From contig NC_134367.1 in assembly GCF_035582795.1 (NCBI RefSeq), forward strand, positions 87,837,062 through 87,901,061: DNA of 64,000 nt, given 5' to 3'. The first letter of the stretch is position 1, and each line of letters starts with the position of its first letter. Origin of the DNA: Mycteria americana. Its lineage: Eukaryota > Chordata > Aves > Ciconiiformes > Ciconiidae. The notes beneath the pieces are model-generated. The model was not told where the DNA came from. It did no database searches and saw only the letters and a list, made by a program, of their open reading frames with translations. Positions 1-9,923 of the stretch are shown here, one piece after another. Made by a program: the position numbers and the translations under genes.

Positions 1-3000
1 ACAGGTTTCAGTGGAGAATAGGGTCAAGACAAATAAATATAGCGTCCATCTTCAGGAAAGTGGATTAGCAGGTTCCTTATTTCAATTTTTTCCTGTTTTT
101 TTCTGTTATATTTAAATCCATTTAATTATTAAGTAGAACATACAGAAATAAAATCTTTACTTCTATTCCAGTCTTTCATGCAGAGAAAAAATTCTAATAA
201 AGCCAGTGTATGATTATAACAAGATACTCACAGAAAAGCCCATCTCACTCCACTTTTTGACAGTTAAGAAGGAAAAGCACCTTACTATAATTAACTGCTT
301 AAAGACTCAGAGCCATAAATCTGAAAAAATTCTTCTTTTGCTAGCCATACAGACTTCTCTGAAGAACAAGAAATGTTATTCCAGACGTACTGCTATGGCC
401 TTTCTCTCATGTTTCAGGAGCTTTGGTGTCCTTGGATAGGCAAAGAGTTGATGGGATGTTCCACAGGTAGCACACATATGCCACGGTATCCTAGGCAAAT
501 GTCTTCTTCCAGAAACATTTAGATTTCCTCATTAATCATGTGGAGATGAGACAGAAGGAAGACTGAGAACTAGGTTCAAATAATGAGAAACAGCCCTATT
601 TAAAGATACCTGGATTTAGGACACAGCATCATAGAACATGCCATCTTTAACTGCACTATTTTCAGCTGAGCTAACTTTATATTAATTAAACATAATTACA
701 GAAACAGAAAAAGCAAAAACCAAGCAAAGCTCCTTGCAATTGTTTTGTTAATGCTATGTGGACAAGTCTTCAGAATTATCATTCTAATATCTTTTAGTGC
801 CAATATTTTTGTTTGTTCAGAAGATGCCTTGACTAGAACTCTTAACAGAATGAAATGGTCTTATTACCCAAAAAATTTTCAGCAGCTCAGATTCCTTCTG
901 GTTTATGCTACTTTTTTTTAGAAATGCACTAACATGTCATGGTAGGGAAAATCTGTTTTGATAAGATTTTTTTAAATTAGTTTTTCTGATCAATTTACTG
1001 CCTGTCAGTTCAGGTTTATGGGCAAAATCCTGATCCCTTCTTGCACCAATTTAAGTCTTAGCAACGCAGATTTAAAACAGTAAAAACCACTATAGGTCAA
1101 CTCAATTGACCCCCATTATTTTCATCATTTTTATTATAGTACAAACCAAGCCTAGGGCATGGTAGATGTGTTTAAAGGAATGTCAATGTATGATTCAGGG
1201 TGTAATGAAGGTGAAAGTATAATAGCATTATTTTATCGTTACTGTGATTCAATATGAACTCCTTACACTGAACTGTTGTAAACAAGACCAAAATGTGTAA
1301 GTTACTCAGCATATTTTAGGGTGATCAGAAATCATACTCCTTTTCAGCAGTTGCCAGTGGGTGTTTCCTTCATGAGAGGCTAGTAACAATGTCGTTCTGG
1401 TGGATTTTGCATTAATTGAAAGTCTTAAACTATTCCCCTTTACGATGTGCTAAAACATACTTAACATCTTCCCTATTCTTATGATTGGACCCTGAACCCT
1501 TAATCTAAAACTGAACCTTTGGACAGCACTGGAAGAGAACTGGCAAATGTTGGAAACTGATATCCTCACCAACATTTAAGAAACCAATACATAGGTTTGT
1601 CCCTTCTTCCATGGCACAGTAATATCAGAAAGCTTTGTTCTTCTTATGCTTTATTCTCTATTTTCATCTAAATAGGAAATCCAAATCTTTAACTAGCACA
1701 GGTAATAATAGTATCATATTGAACAGCATCTTTCACCCTGTGCTGCATAATGAGCTGCCCTTCTGCTTGGGAAAGCACGTGGCGAAAGGGGAAGGGATCT
1801 TGGGTTTATGTAAAAATCATTCCTGTTGAAATCAGTGGATAGCCCATTCAACATCTAAGAATTCATTATGGCCCCAAGACAAAGATCTTAACCAGGACCA
1901 GCGTAATATATATTATGTAAAAGAAAACACTCTTGCCTGAGATCTCAGCTTAAACGTCTGCTTCCTTAGGGAAGATGCTGCAGGAACTTCAATAATCAGG
2001 AATGGATAAAATTGGTTTTACACTGTAACAGAAAAATGTATGAATTTTAGTGCCAAAGGAGATTGGCTGTTCATCCAATCTAACCTTCTGGCTGGCACAA
2101 GGCAGAGAACCCGTCATGAATATCTTCTGTGGCCAAATGTCTGTTTGCATTGCTATTTTGGTTTCCAGTTGAAGGGAGCATCCTAGGGTTCTTAATGTAC
2201 GTTTGCTGCCAGTTATTCTCCATGTCAAAACCACAGGTTTCCTCTCTGCCCCAAATTTGTCCAGTCTGGACTTTCATGTATTGGATATTATGCTGCCATT
2301 TTTCCTGCCATCATCAGCCATCAAAAATCCTTTCCAGAGATGATTCTTCTTAATCAAAGAAGTCAGTGTCTGCTCAATATGATTCAGTCAGCTTGTCTGA
2401 GCTGAGAGTAAGGAGCAAGCTGGGCATTTTAGCTGAGGGGCGGCACACTGCAGCTTCAGGAGCCAGCTCAGGTCTGGAAGTGGTGTCTTACAACATGGCA
2501 CTTGGTTTGAACTAACAAGCCTTGTCAGCCCCAATAGGTCTTGCACAGGTCTGGCTCCAGTATCCCTGCAGATGCTCCCCAGGGCCTCTGGTTCTGTTCT
2601 CCCAAAAAGCCCCTGTAAAACAGAAAGTCAGGGGAGTGTGATACAGAGAAATTATACCTTGTGCTCTGTAAGCTGTTTTGAAGACAGAAGCAAAACACAA
2701 ATGGTGTTCTCCTTTACCCAGGTTCTATCAGCCTCCCAATTACTCTTGATAGCAAAGTTAACTGTAATTTGAGCTTTATGAGTCTCTCACTACAAGGCAG
2801 CTTTCTGTAGCCTTTTTTATCTTTCCATCAGTGATTATCTTTTTTTTAAATATGTGCCTCAGAACTCCATTTTATATTCACAATCTTATGAGCATCAGAT
2901 ACGCAACAAGGCGTTAATATGCCCTGCTGTTTCTGCCTGTTAGTTCCTTGCTTATGCTTTCAGAGAGTATGTTCATCCTCTAAGCCAGAAGAGTGCATGC

Positions 3001-3438
3001 TAAGCTCATATTCAATTATTTATCTGTCATGATTCCCCGAATCCCTCCTGGCATTTCTGCATTCCAGGACAGTGTCACAACATGACACAGGTTACAGAAT
3101 ACATACTCTGTCATCCTTTGTCTAGCTAAAGTTGCAAATCCTTGCCCAGTGTGTCACCTTAGAAAGTATTTAGGATAATCCATGTAACTAGTGCCATTAT
3201 TACCTAGTGTTTTGGGGAAAATAGCGAGTCTTCTATATTACTGGTAATGAACGGTGTTTGATCTGCTGGCCGCCTCAGAAAGACTGTCTTCTGATGAGCT
3301 GAATATACAATGACTTGCAATGATTTACCTGTCTTCAACTTGTTATAGGGCTATGATGGATTTTGGGGTAATACTGCTTTTTTTTTTTAGCAAAATAACT
3401 TGTGGGAGTATATTTAAAAATATTATGATCAACTGTAC
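1..3438. other. Intergenic, no gene recognised
   Basis: This stretch is AT-rich and has many stops in all frames. The open frames seen are short (under 85 codons), overlap on both strands and carry no motif I recognise. No splice-bounded conserved exon, RNA gene or complete repeat was identified. In mammals WDR64 lies near EXO1, but I could not find any WDR64-like exon here. Confidence 0.6.
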
Positions 3439-4012
3439 TGGGTCTGCTGGGATGAACCTAATTTTCTTCATAGCAGCCTGTATGGTGCTATGTTCTGGAT
3501 TGGTGACTAAAACAGTGTTGATAACACACCAGTGTTTTGGCTGTTGCTGAGCAATGCCTGCACAACATCAAGGTGGTTTTTCCCACCCCCAGCGAGTAGC
3601 CTGGGGGTGCACAAGAAGCTGGGAGGGGACACAGCTGGGACAGCTGACCCCAACTGACCAGAGATATTCCATACCATCTAATTTCCTGCTCGGCAATAAG
3701 AGCTCATGGAATGGAGAAGGAAAGCAAGATGTTCATGGTTATGGTGTTTGTCTTCCCAAGTAACCACTATGCATGCTGAGGCCCTGCTTCCCAGGAAGTG
3801 GCTAAACATCTGCCTGCTGATGGGAAGTAGTGGATGAATTCCTTGTTTTGCTTTGCTTGCATATGCACCTTTGCTTCACCTATTAAACTGTCTTTATCTT
3901 GACCCATGAGTTTTCTCGCTTTTGCTCTTCCAAATCTCTCCCCCATCCCACTGGGAGAAGTAAGCAAGCAACTGGGTGGGTGCTTACTGTCTGCCAGGGG
4001 CAACTCACCACA
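3439..4012 (+). mobile_element. Avian endogenous retrovirus LTR, apparently solitary
   Basis: The segment resembles a common avian endogenous retrovirus LTR as I remember it. It opens with TGGGTCTGCTGGGATG, and its middle (about 3560-3670) includes CTGGGGGTGCACAAGAAG and the purine-rich AGCTGGGAGGGGACACAGC. An ATTAAA polyadenylation signal lies at 3882-3887 in CACCTATTAAACTGTC. A pyrimidine-rich 3' part ends in ...CACCACA. No gag, pol or env coding sequence lies on either side, so it is probably a solo LTR left by recombination. I see no convincing target-site duplication, so both ends are uncertain by about 10 bases. Retroviral class is not assigned. Confidence 0.75.
3882..3887 (+). promoter_or_regulatory. 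LTR polyadenylation signal ATTAAA
   Basis: ATTAAA lies in the 3' third of the LTR, followed by a T-rich stretch. This is where an LTR's R-region polyadenylation signal would be expected. It is a weaker variant of AATAAA. Confidence 0.5.
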
Positions 4013-5129
4013 TTAACCAACCTTGTGATTAAAACTGAAATCAAGCTTGTCTGACAAACCAAGTGGTACCATATAAAGTGTAATCTGCCATTTACTATTT
4101 GCATTCCCTTCATCCGCCCCATGATTTAGCAGTTAGCGTATGAAAGGTAACACCCCTGCAGTTCCCTGAGTCCTATTTGCCTTTGAAAGACAGCTACATC
4201 AGCTCTCTTCCAGTTACCTGAAAATTGCCTAGTCTTCAAAGATTATTAAAAATGAACAGTTCAGGTTCAGAGAGCTCCTTACCCATTTCTTTTGATGCTC
4301 TTATGTTTTATAATTATGTAAGATTTTCTCTTTGATATTGTCCCTATTTATAGTTAGAACTAAAGTATTTTACTGTAGTTGCAAAATGCAGATATCCCAC
4401 TTCTCTTCAGTTTATTAACTGACTATTTACTTCCTCAGAACTGACTATTTACTCAGAACTGACTATTTACTCATTCTTTTCTTTTTACCAAACCTTTAGT
4501 ACTGCTAGGATTTCATAGGTTTTTAATTTTTGAATTTTACTCTTTTCAGTCTTGCTGCCTGGTCCCTTTGGTTTTCCTTATTAATTGCCTGTGTTTTCCA
4601 TGAGCTGATTTGTACTCATGTCTATTCATGCCACTATATTCTCCACTGCACAGAAAAGCCCATCTATAATGTAATACTATTGCCAGTAACAATCAAGTGT
4701 TCAATCCTATGCTGAATGAAATCAATGGACTGGCTCTCTGGAAGGAACCATGCTGTAAGGAAAACTGTCAAAAATGCATGATATGTATGTGTTATCTTTA
4801 GCAGCCTTCCATCCAGTTACTACCTTACTGTTGTGCTATTTAAACTGTGACAAAATTACAATGCTATAATGCTCTCAGACTTTTTTTTTTTTCATAATTC
4901 ATTAAATTAACAAAACCTGAAGTAGTTCAGACTGCGTGTCATTGCTCAGCATTACTGTTTACTTGAAGAGTTCCAACTCCTAGGGCTTTATACACACAAA
5001 ATGGAAACTGGTCCCGGCCCCAAACACTTTACACAATGATATCATCAAATTGTGTTTCTTAAATGTCACAAGAAAAGCAGAGACACTTCATTTATTTGAA
5101 CAGATAATCTACTAAGGCACTGCACAGAA
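4013..5129. other. Intergenic, small direct repeats only
   Basis: No gene is seen between the LTR and the 3' end of the minus-strand hydrolase-like gene. The only structure found is three copies of AACTGACTATTTACT at 4417-4431, 4439-4453 and 4457-4471. The last two copies are spaced exactly 18 bp apart. Confidence 0.55.
4417..4472. repeat. Triplicated 15-bp direct repeat
   Basis: AACTGACTATTTACT occurs three times. The second and third copies form a perfect 18-bp tandem unit, and the first is separated by a slightly longer spacer (22 bp). It looks like recent replication slippage. Confidence 0.8.
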
Positions 5130-5148
5130 TTCATTAGAAGAATAGTTG

Positions 5149-5154
5149 TTTATT
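5149..5154 (-). promoter_or_regulatory. Polyadenylation signal of the hydrolase-like gene
   Basis: TTTATT on the plus strand reads AATAAA on the minus strand, 322 bases past the TGA stop of the 316-codon frame. A GT-containing stretch (TCTGTGCAGTGCC on the minus strand, near 5120-5132) lies just downstream. This fits a 3'UTR of about 330-350 nt and cleavage near 5130-5140. Confidence 0.6.
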
Positions 5155-5475
5155 GTGTGCTAGAGAACAGAAGATGCTACTGGAAAGAAATTAAGCACAG
5201 AAAAGCATACCAGGCAAGTGATACTTCCAAATATACCCAGTCATCTTCAAGCAGTCTTTTCAATGCTGGATCTAGTGCAAAGCTGTGTCTTAACGGACTT
5301 GTTGGTATTCGCTGTGGATTTTCTCTATGTTGATGTCTCTGTATTCTTTTGCAGGTTACCTTCCACCAGCATCCACAATTATATTGCAGGCTTAAATGTT
5401 CCAGGTGTATCACTTGTTCTGTTGTTCCAGATCACTGCTGTATTATGGAAAGGTATCTTAACAAGACAGCCTCTT

Positions 5476-6426
5476 TCAGCATGGCAGAAATTCATGGTTG
5501 TGCTGGCTGCAGTAGTTAGTTTGCCAGAATTTCATTACAGCCCTTGCTAGTGCTTTACAAAATCTGGGGCGTTCTTCAGCTGCCCTCACCCACTGGGGTA
5601 GTTCAATCTGAATGGCATCAACAGTGCCAGAATTACGGGAACCAAAAGTCTTTGTTATGTATCCACCACTATAATAGCTCCCATTATTTGGGCTAGGATT
5701 GGATGGAGAAGGCACACAAACATAACTGTTATTTTGTTCTTCAATATATTTACCCAAACTTCTGTTCCCTGCAATCAAAGCCTCAGAAGACACATTGACT
5801 AGCTGACTGGCCAGATGGCTAATTGAAGAATGTGATGCAGAAAAGACGCCTGAGTTAAGGGAAGTTTTTGAAAGCGTGTAACCTAGTTCTATCCACTGTT
5901 CAGGATGTGCTTGCCCATGGATATCCAGAATCAGGCCCCCTCTCATCTGCGATTTTGCTGTGGTCAAAAATCCCATATACTCCTCCCAGGCCTGTTCTGC
6001 TTGGGGAATTCCAAAGGAGGCTTCTTCCTTTTCCCTGTTAGCATCCATCTTGAGCCTCTGTAGGTTGTTTATAATGATATGTGGGAAGAAGCCATCAGTA
6101 ATTTTGTTGATTTCTTCAGCAAGAGCCTGAGCCACATCTATAGTATACCTGTCTTGGTTGGTAGACACTTTACATTTCTTATGATTTTGAATACTTCCAG
6201 GAGGACACTCATGAGAGAAAATACAAGAGGATGCCTTTGCATCCCAACAGCCAGCCTCCCGATCAGGGATGTCTTTGGGTTCCATTGACCCACCGTGTGG
6301 GACAGAGAGAATCAGGTTCATGTTGCCCACTTGATATTCTGTGAAATTATTATGACCAAATATAGCCTCTTTGGTGCCAGTGGCTTTCAAAAGCAAATAT
6401 AAAATGGAAAGGAGGAACAGATACAT
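5476..6426 (-). CDS. Secreted N-formylglutamate amidohydrolase-like protein (316 aa)
   Basis: An uninterrupted 316-codon frame encodes a probable secreted hydrolase. An N-terminal hydrophobic stretch (residues 2-13, YLFLLSILYLLL) looks like a signal peptide. The core motifs of the N-formylglutamate amidohydrolase (HutG/FGase) fold appear in order: SVPHGG (41-46, candidate metal ligand His44), RLKMDANRE (124-132), LDIHGQ (167-172, candidate His170), SGGYITKTFG (253-262) and AIQIELP (271-277, Glu275). There are five N-glycosylation sequons (Asn27, 211, 221, 232, 248) and eight cysteines (60, 68, 74, 85, 237, 290, 306, 316), which suits an extracellular protein. The start is the first ATG after an in-frame TGA eight codons upstream, with A at -3. 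Bacterial relatives release glutamate from N-formylglutamate in histidine breakdown; the substrate here is unknown. I recognise the fold but not a vertebrate gene name. A 5' non-coding exon is likely. Confidence 0.82.
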   Translation of the reverse strand: MYLFLLSILYLLLKATGTKEAIFGHNNFTEYQVGNMNLILSVPHGGSMEPKDIPDREAGCWDAKASSCIFSHECPPGSIQNHKKCKVSTNQDRYTIDVAQALAEEINKITDGFFPHIIINNLQRLKMDANREKEEASFGIPQAEQAWEEYMGFLTTAKSQMRGGLILDIHGQAHPEQWIELGYTLSKTSLNSGVFSASHSSISHLASQLVNVSSEALIAGNRSLGKYIEEQNNSYVCVPSPSNPSPNNGSYYSGGYITKTFGSRNSGTVDAIQIELPQWVRAAEERPRFCKALARAVMKFWQTNYCSQHNHEFLPC

Positions 6427-6447
6427 ATTCTTCAGTTGTTGCTGGAA
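6427..6447 (-). promoter_or_regulatory. Candidate splice acceptor in the 5' leader of the hydrolase-like gene
   Basis: On the minus strand the sequence just upstream of the ATG reads GAGTCTTCCAG followed by CAACAACTGAAGAAT and the ATG. This is a plausible 3' splice site, with the exon starting at 6441. It suggests the coding exon is preceded by one or more non-coding exons further right. No obvious TATA box or CpG island is seen near the ATG. Confidence 0.4.
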
Positions 6448-9400
6448 GACTCAGCAATATGGAATATATCAGTACCTACATAAAAGCAAAAGACAGATTT
6501 TTTTATTACTTATAGCTGGGAAAACATAAGAGACTGTTCAGCTGCTGCTGGAATAATTAGTTACTGATTAACCTATTTTAATTTTATTCCATGTAGCACA
6601 AAGAAGAATGCTTATATGAGAAACAATAATGAACAGGGCATTTAGTGTGGCTAGATGTAACTGATGCAGTGTTTCCAAAAGAGAGGATTCTCCCAGAATA
6701 AGAGGGCAAGGGAAATGATAGGTTACTGGGCCTCCTTCCTTTCCCCAGAACGCACAAACACTATTTGATCATCCTATCTGATCCCAGAGAATAACTAGAT
6801 CCCAGCAAAATATTTGAAATATTTTTTTCCCACCAAAGCCTCCCTTTTTGTCACCTCTGAAATGTAAGAAAATTCTAACAAAATTTGATAGAACATCTGT
6901 ATCTCATTGACCTGTGTGAAATATCTTTCCGGTTACAGAAACTAGAAGCTATGTCAGCTCAGACCAGCATCGGGCTTGTCTAAAATAAGCAGACTGATAA
7001 AAATTTAGTGCTACCAAGCTCTATCTCTAGCTATGCTCCAGGCTGTTAATTTGATAGCATTATAGATAGGTACCAGTGATTGCATTAAGGAGTGACTCTA
7101 TTCTCTTTAGTTTTCAAGTCTCCATTCTCTTCAAGGGAGCTAAGATATTTTTAAGCCCTCACTAACTCTGCCATTTTTTGGAAAGCTGGAATTCAGCAAG
7201 ATGCTGACAGTGCTTTCTGGTTTGAAGGCATTACCTCTCTAGAAAGATGAGAGTCTTGAGTGTAACTGTGTTGGATGGATGTAAAATGAGTGAGTAAAGT
7301 CAGTGAAGAGCAGAATAAAAAAGGATACTTTTAACTTTCATGAATAAAAAAAACCCTCAATATAGGCCACGAGGAGTATGTAAACAGATGCATTTGCAGA
7401 TGAGGCAGGCTGCCCTGTTGTCTGTCCTGCCCCTATCATTACATCTCCTGCAGAAATGCAGACAATAAGAGGAGCAGACAAGGGAGAGAGTAAGAAAGAT
7501 CTGCAAGAATCTGTCCACAACATCTGGCCTGAGAGCATTGTATGAGAGCAGCCAGTAACACTGAGAGGGCAGGTTGCAGTATGGAAGCACCCTCCCATCA
7601 GCACCTACTCTAAGAAAAGGAGAGGGCAATTTCACCCAAATAATGCAGCAAAATATTCTTTTCCCACTATGAGGGAATCCTCCTGGCTTTTTAGAGACAA
7701 CCTCCACTGCCCACTGAGCTGGTCCACACTGAGGAGCCTGTACACGAAAAGCAAACACCTATCTTCCTCTCTTCTTTCTGGGCTGAAAGTCCCATAAAAG
7801 TCTGTGAGCTGGAATCAGATCCCTGAGAATCTAATCTACAGTCTTCCTGAGCAGAGCATGATTAACAGCTTTTTTGGTTTCTTTTTAACCTTTCCGTTAA
7901 AAGGTCCTTTTACTTGAGCTACTGGCTTAAAACAAGCTTTTTTCCAAGTCCTTGTATAGTTCACGCTTCCCTAGATTTCCCTGAGACACAGACCTTCATC
8001 TGCTAGTTCACTGTTTGCATTACCAGAAATGTTGGGGAAAGGAGTATTTTCAAGCATTATTCAAAATCCCTTTTCTTGGAAAAACAGACTGCACACACAG
8101 ACTGCATAAGTCTAGGAAGAGCTTACCTCAGATACAGTGGGGCCCAGCACCAAGTTAAATAAATCGACAGAAACAACTCCCAGGTGCTGCTCAGCTGCCT
8201 CAGAAGGACTCAGGTTTTCTTTGCCTCAGGCTCTCACCTTAAATATGATGACACAGCTGTTCCTTTCCCACCACCTGCAATATGACGACACAGCTGTTCC
8301 TTTCCCACCACCTGCCAAAGTGTTTGTTGTCATCTGCAGCAGTTTGCTTGTCTTTTTGCAATTTCTCGTTAATGATTGAATCAACCTGAACACTATTAGA
8401 TCGTGCCTTGAAGTTACATGGAGAGAGAGCTCTGTGCAATTCCCAAACTGGAATAAAGTCACCTTGGCACAGCTCAGGCTCTGGGCAGACGTGGAGAGTC
8501 TGGAGGAATTTGATGACCCCAGACTTGTTTAAAGAGTTTTCTGGACAACATACAGGGGATGCAGAATAAAAATGTTAAGTCACAGTAATACAGGCTAGAA
8601 TTGCTATTCTGGACTTCATCATAGCAAAACACACACCTTTCAAAGGATTTTAACTCAAAGGGATGGTGTTCAGAGAAGCACAGAAGCACCTGCAGCTAGA
8701 GAGAAATATGCTAGAAAATTTACCTGTGTCTTCTGCAGCACAAGGGTGAGGACCACATGGACCACATGTTCCATAAGGAACAAATAACTGTAACAGGCCC
8801 CAAGTTCTCTGTTGATCACAGGTAAACTTACATTATCATCAGGTTAAAGAAAAACCACACAGTATTTTAAAATGGTAGTAACCGCTGCAGGACTAGTTTG
8901 AAGATTTACCTAGAAAGAAAGGGAGAGAGAGTTGTTCCTGCCTCTGCACCTTCAAAAGCGAAACTGAACTGACCATTGCACTTGGCTTCAGCTGCTGCTC
9001 TCTCCATCCCAGAGGTCTCTAGAGGCCAGGCTGAGCCATGCAGCTATGTGGCACAGAGCCTTCATCTGCACCTGGATGTATCATTTCACAACGAAGGATC
9101 ACAAAAAGGGAAAAAAACTATGCACTGGTATACTAGAAGCTTAGCATGCTTTTGTTTTCTACACTGACATATGTCTCTAGAGGTCAAAACAACTTGCCAC
9201 AAGCAGCACAGCCACACCAAAGGTAAGCTCAGAATAGTTAATATAATCAGTAAAGGTGGCAAAACTGGTAATGCAGAGGGTTTTGAGGTTTAATGGCAAA
9301 AATCAGTGGCCTAATTCTGGTTTCGGTTTTTGGGGTCTTCGGGGGGAAGTCTAGGAATTTTTCTGAGACTTCACTGTAGGAAAGGTGATAGGATACATCT

Positions 9401-9838
9401 GTTTGCATGCACACTCATCTATGCATTTGGAGCTGTCCATTATATCTTCCTGGCTGAGAAAATACATTCTCTCCACTCAGAATCATTCCAAGGTATGCCT
9501 GGCAGAGAAAAGGACTGAAACAACTGGAGATGGCAGACTGAAAAGACCTCTGAGTTGAAAAATAAAGACAAAAGGACAGATTGGCAGGGTGGGCACAGGG
9601 GTGTTCCTTGGAATACAGGAAGGAGGTGAAGGACCTCAACATGAAGAACGGAGGAAATATGGCAATTTCTAATAAGGCGGCACAGAGGCATGAAAGAAAG
9701 GTAGAGAAAGATGGGGGAGACTTCTGGGGTTTTCTTCACAGTAAATCAACCGAGTAGACTTAAATGCAAGAGCCAAAACACAATCCACAGTCTTCCACGA
9801 TGCTTATTCAGTTTTGCATCCATGACCCAGTGTGGTAT
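6448..9838. other. Intergenic or 5' leader region, no coding gene recognised
   Basis: This is non-coding DNA upstream of the hydrolase-like gene. A 133-codon minus-strand frame at 7357-7758 and a 99-codon one at 9440-9739 show no recognisable domain and overlap other open frames. Non-coding 5' exons of the hydrolase-like gene may lie here but cannot be identified from sequence alone. A 37-bp tandem duplication is listed separately. Confidence 0.5.
8243..8316. repeat. 37-bp tandem duplication (two copies)
   Basis: Unit 8243-8279 is followed directly by 8280-8316. They match except at one internal position (ATATGATG versus ATATGACG) and at the last base. Each contains ACACAGCTGTTCCTTTCCC. The high identity indicates a recent duplication. 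Confidence 0.9.
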
Positions 9839-9854
9839 CACAGAATCACAGAAT
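9839..9854 (-). repeat. CR1 3'-terminal octamer repeat (ATTCTGTG)2
   Basis: Two perfect tandem copies of ATTCTGTG on the minus strand form the extreme 3' end of the element. CR1 lacks a poly(A) tail and ends in this kind of short repeat, which is used in target-primed reverse transcription. Confidence 0.9.
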
Positions 9855-9923
9855 CGTATAGGTTGGAAAAGACCTTTAAGATCATCGAGTGCAACTGTTA
9901 ACCTAACACTACCAAGACCACCA

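Noticed and set aside
3439-4012. Flanking retroviral gag-pol-env remnants
   Set aside because: No retroviral protein motifs were found on either side of either LTR; both are treated as solitary.
5218-5550. 110-codon plus-strand frame
   Set aside because: Antisense to the 3' end and 3'UTR of the hydrolase-like gene; no motif.
7357-7758. 133-codon minus-strand frame
   Set aside because: No recognised domain, overlapping 88-codon frame in another phase, Cys-rich only by composition; no promoter or splice evidence.
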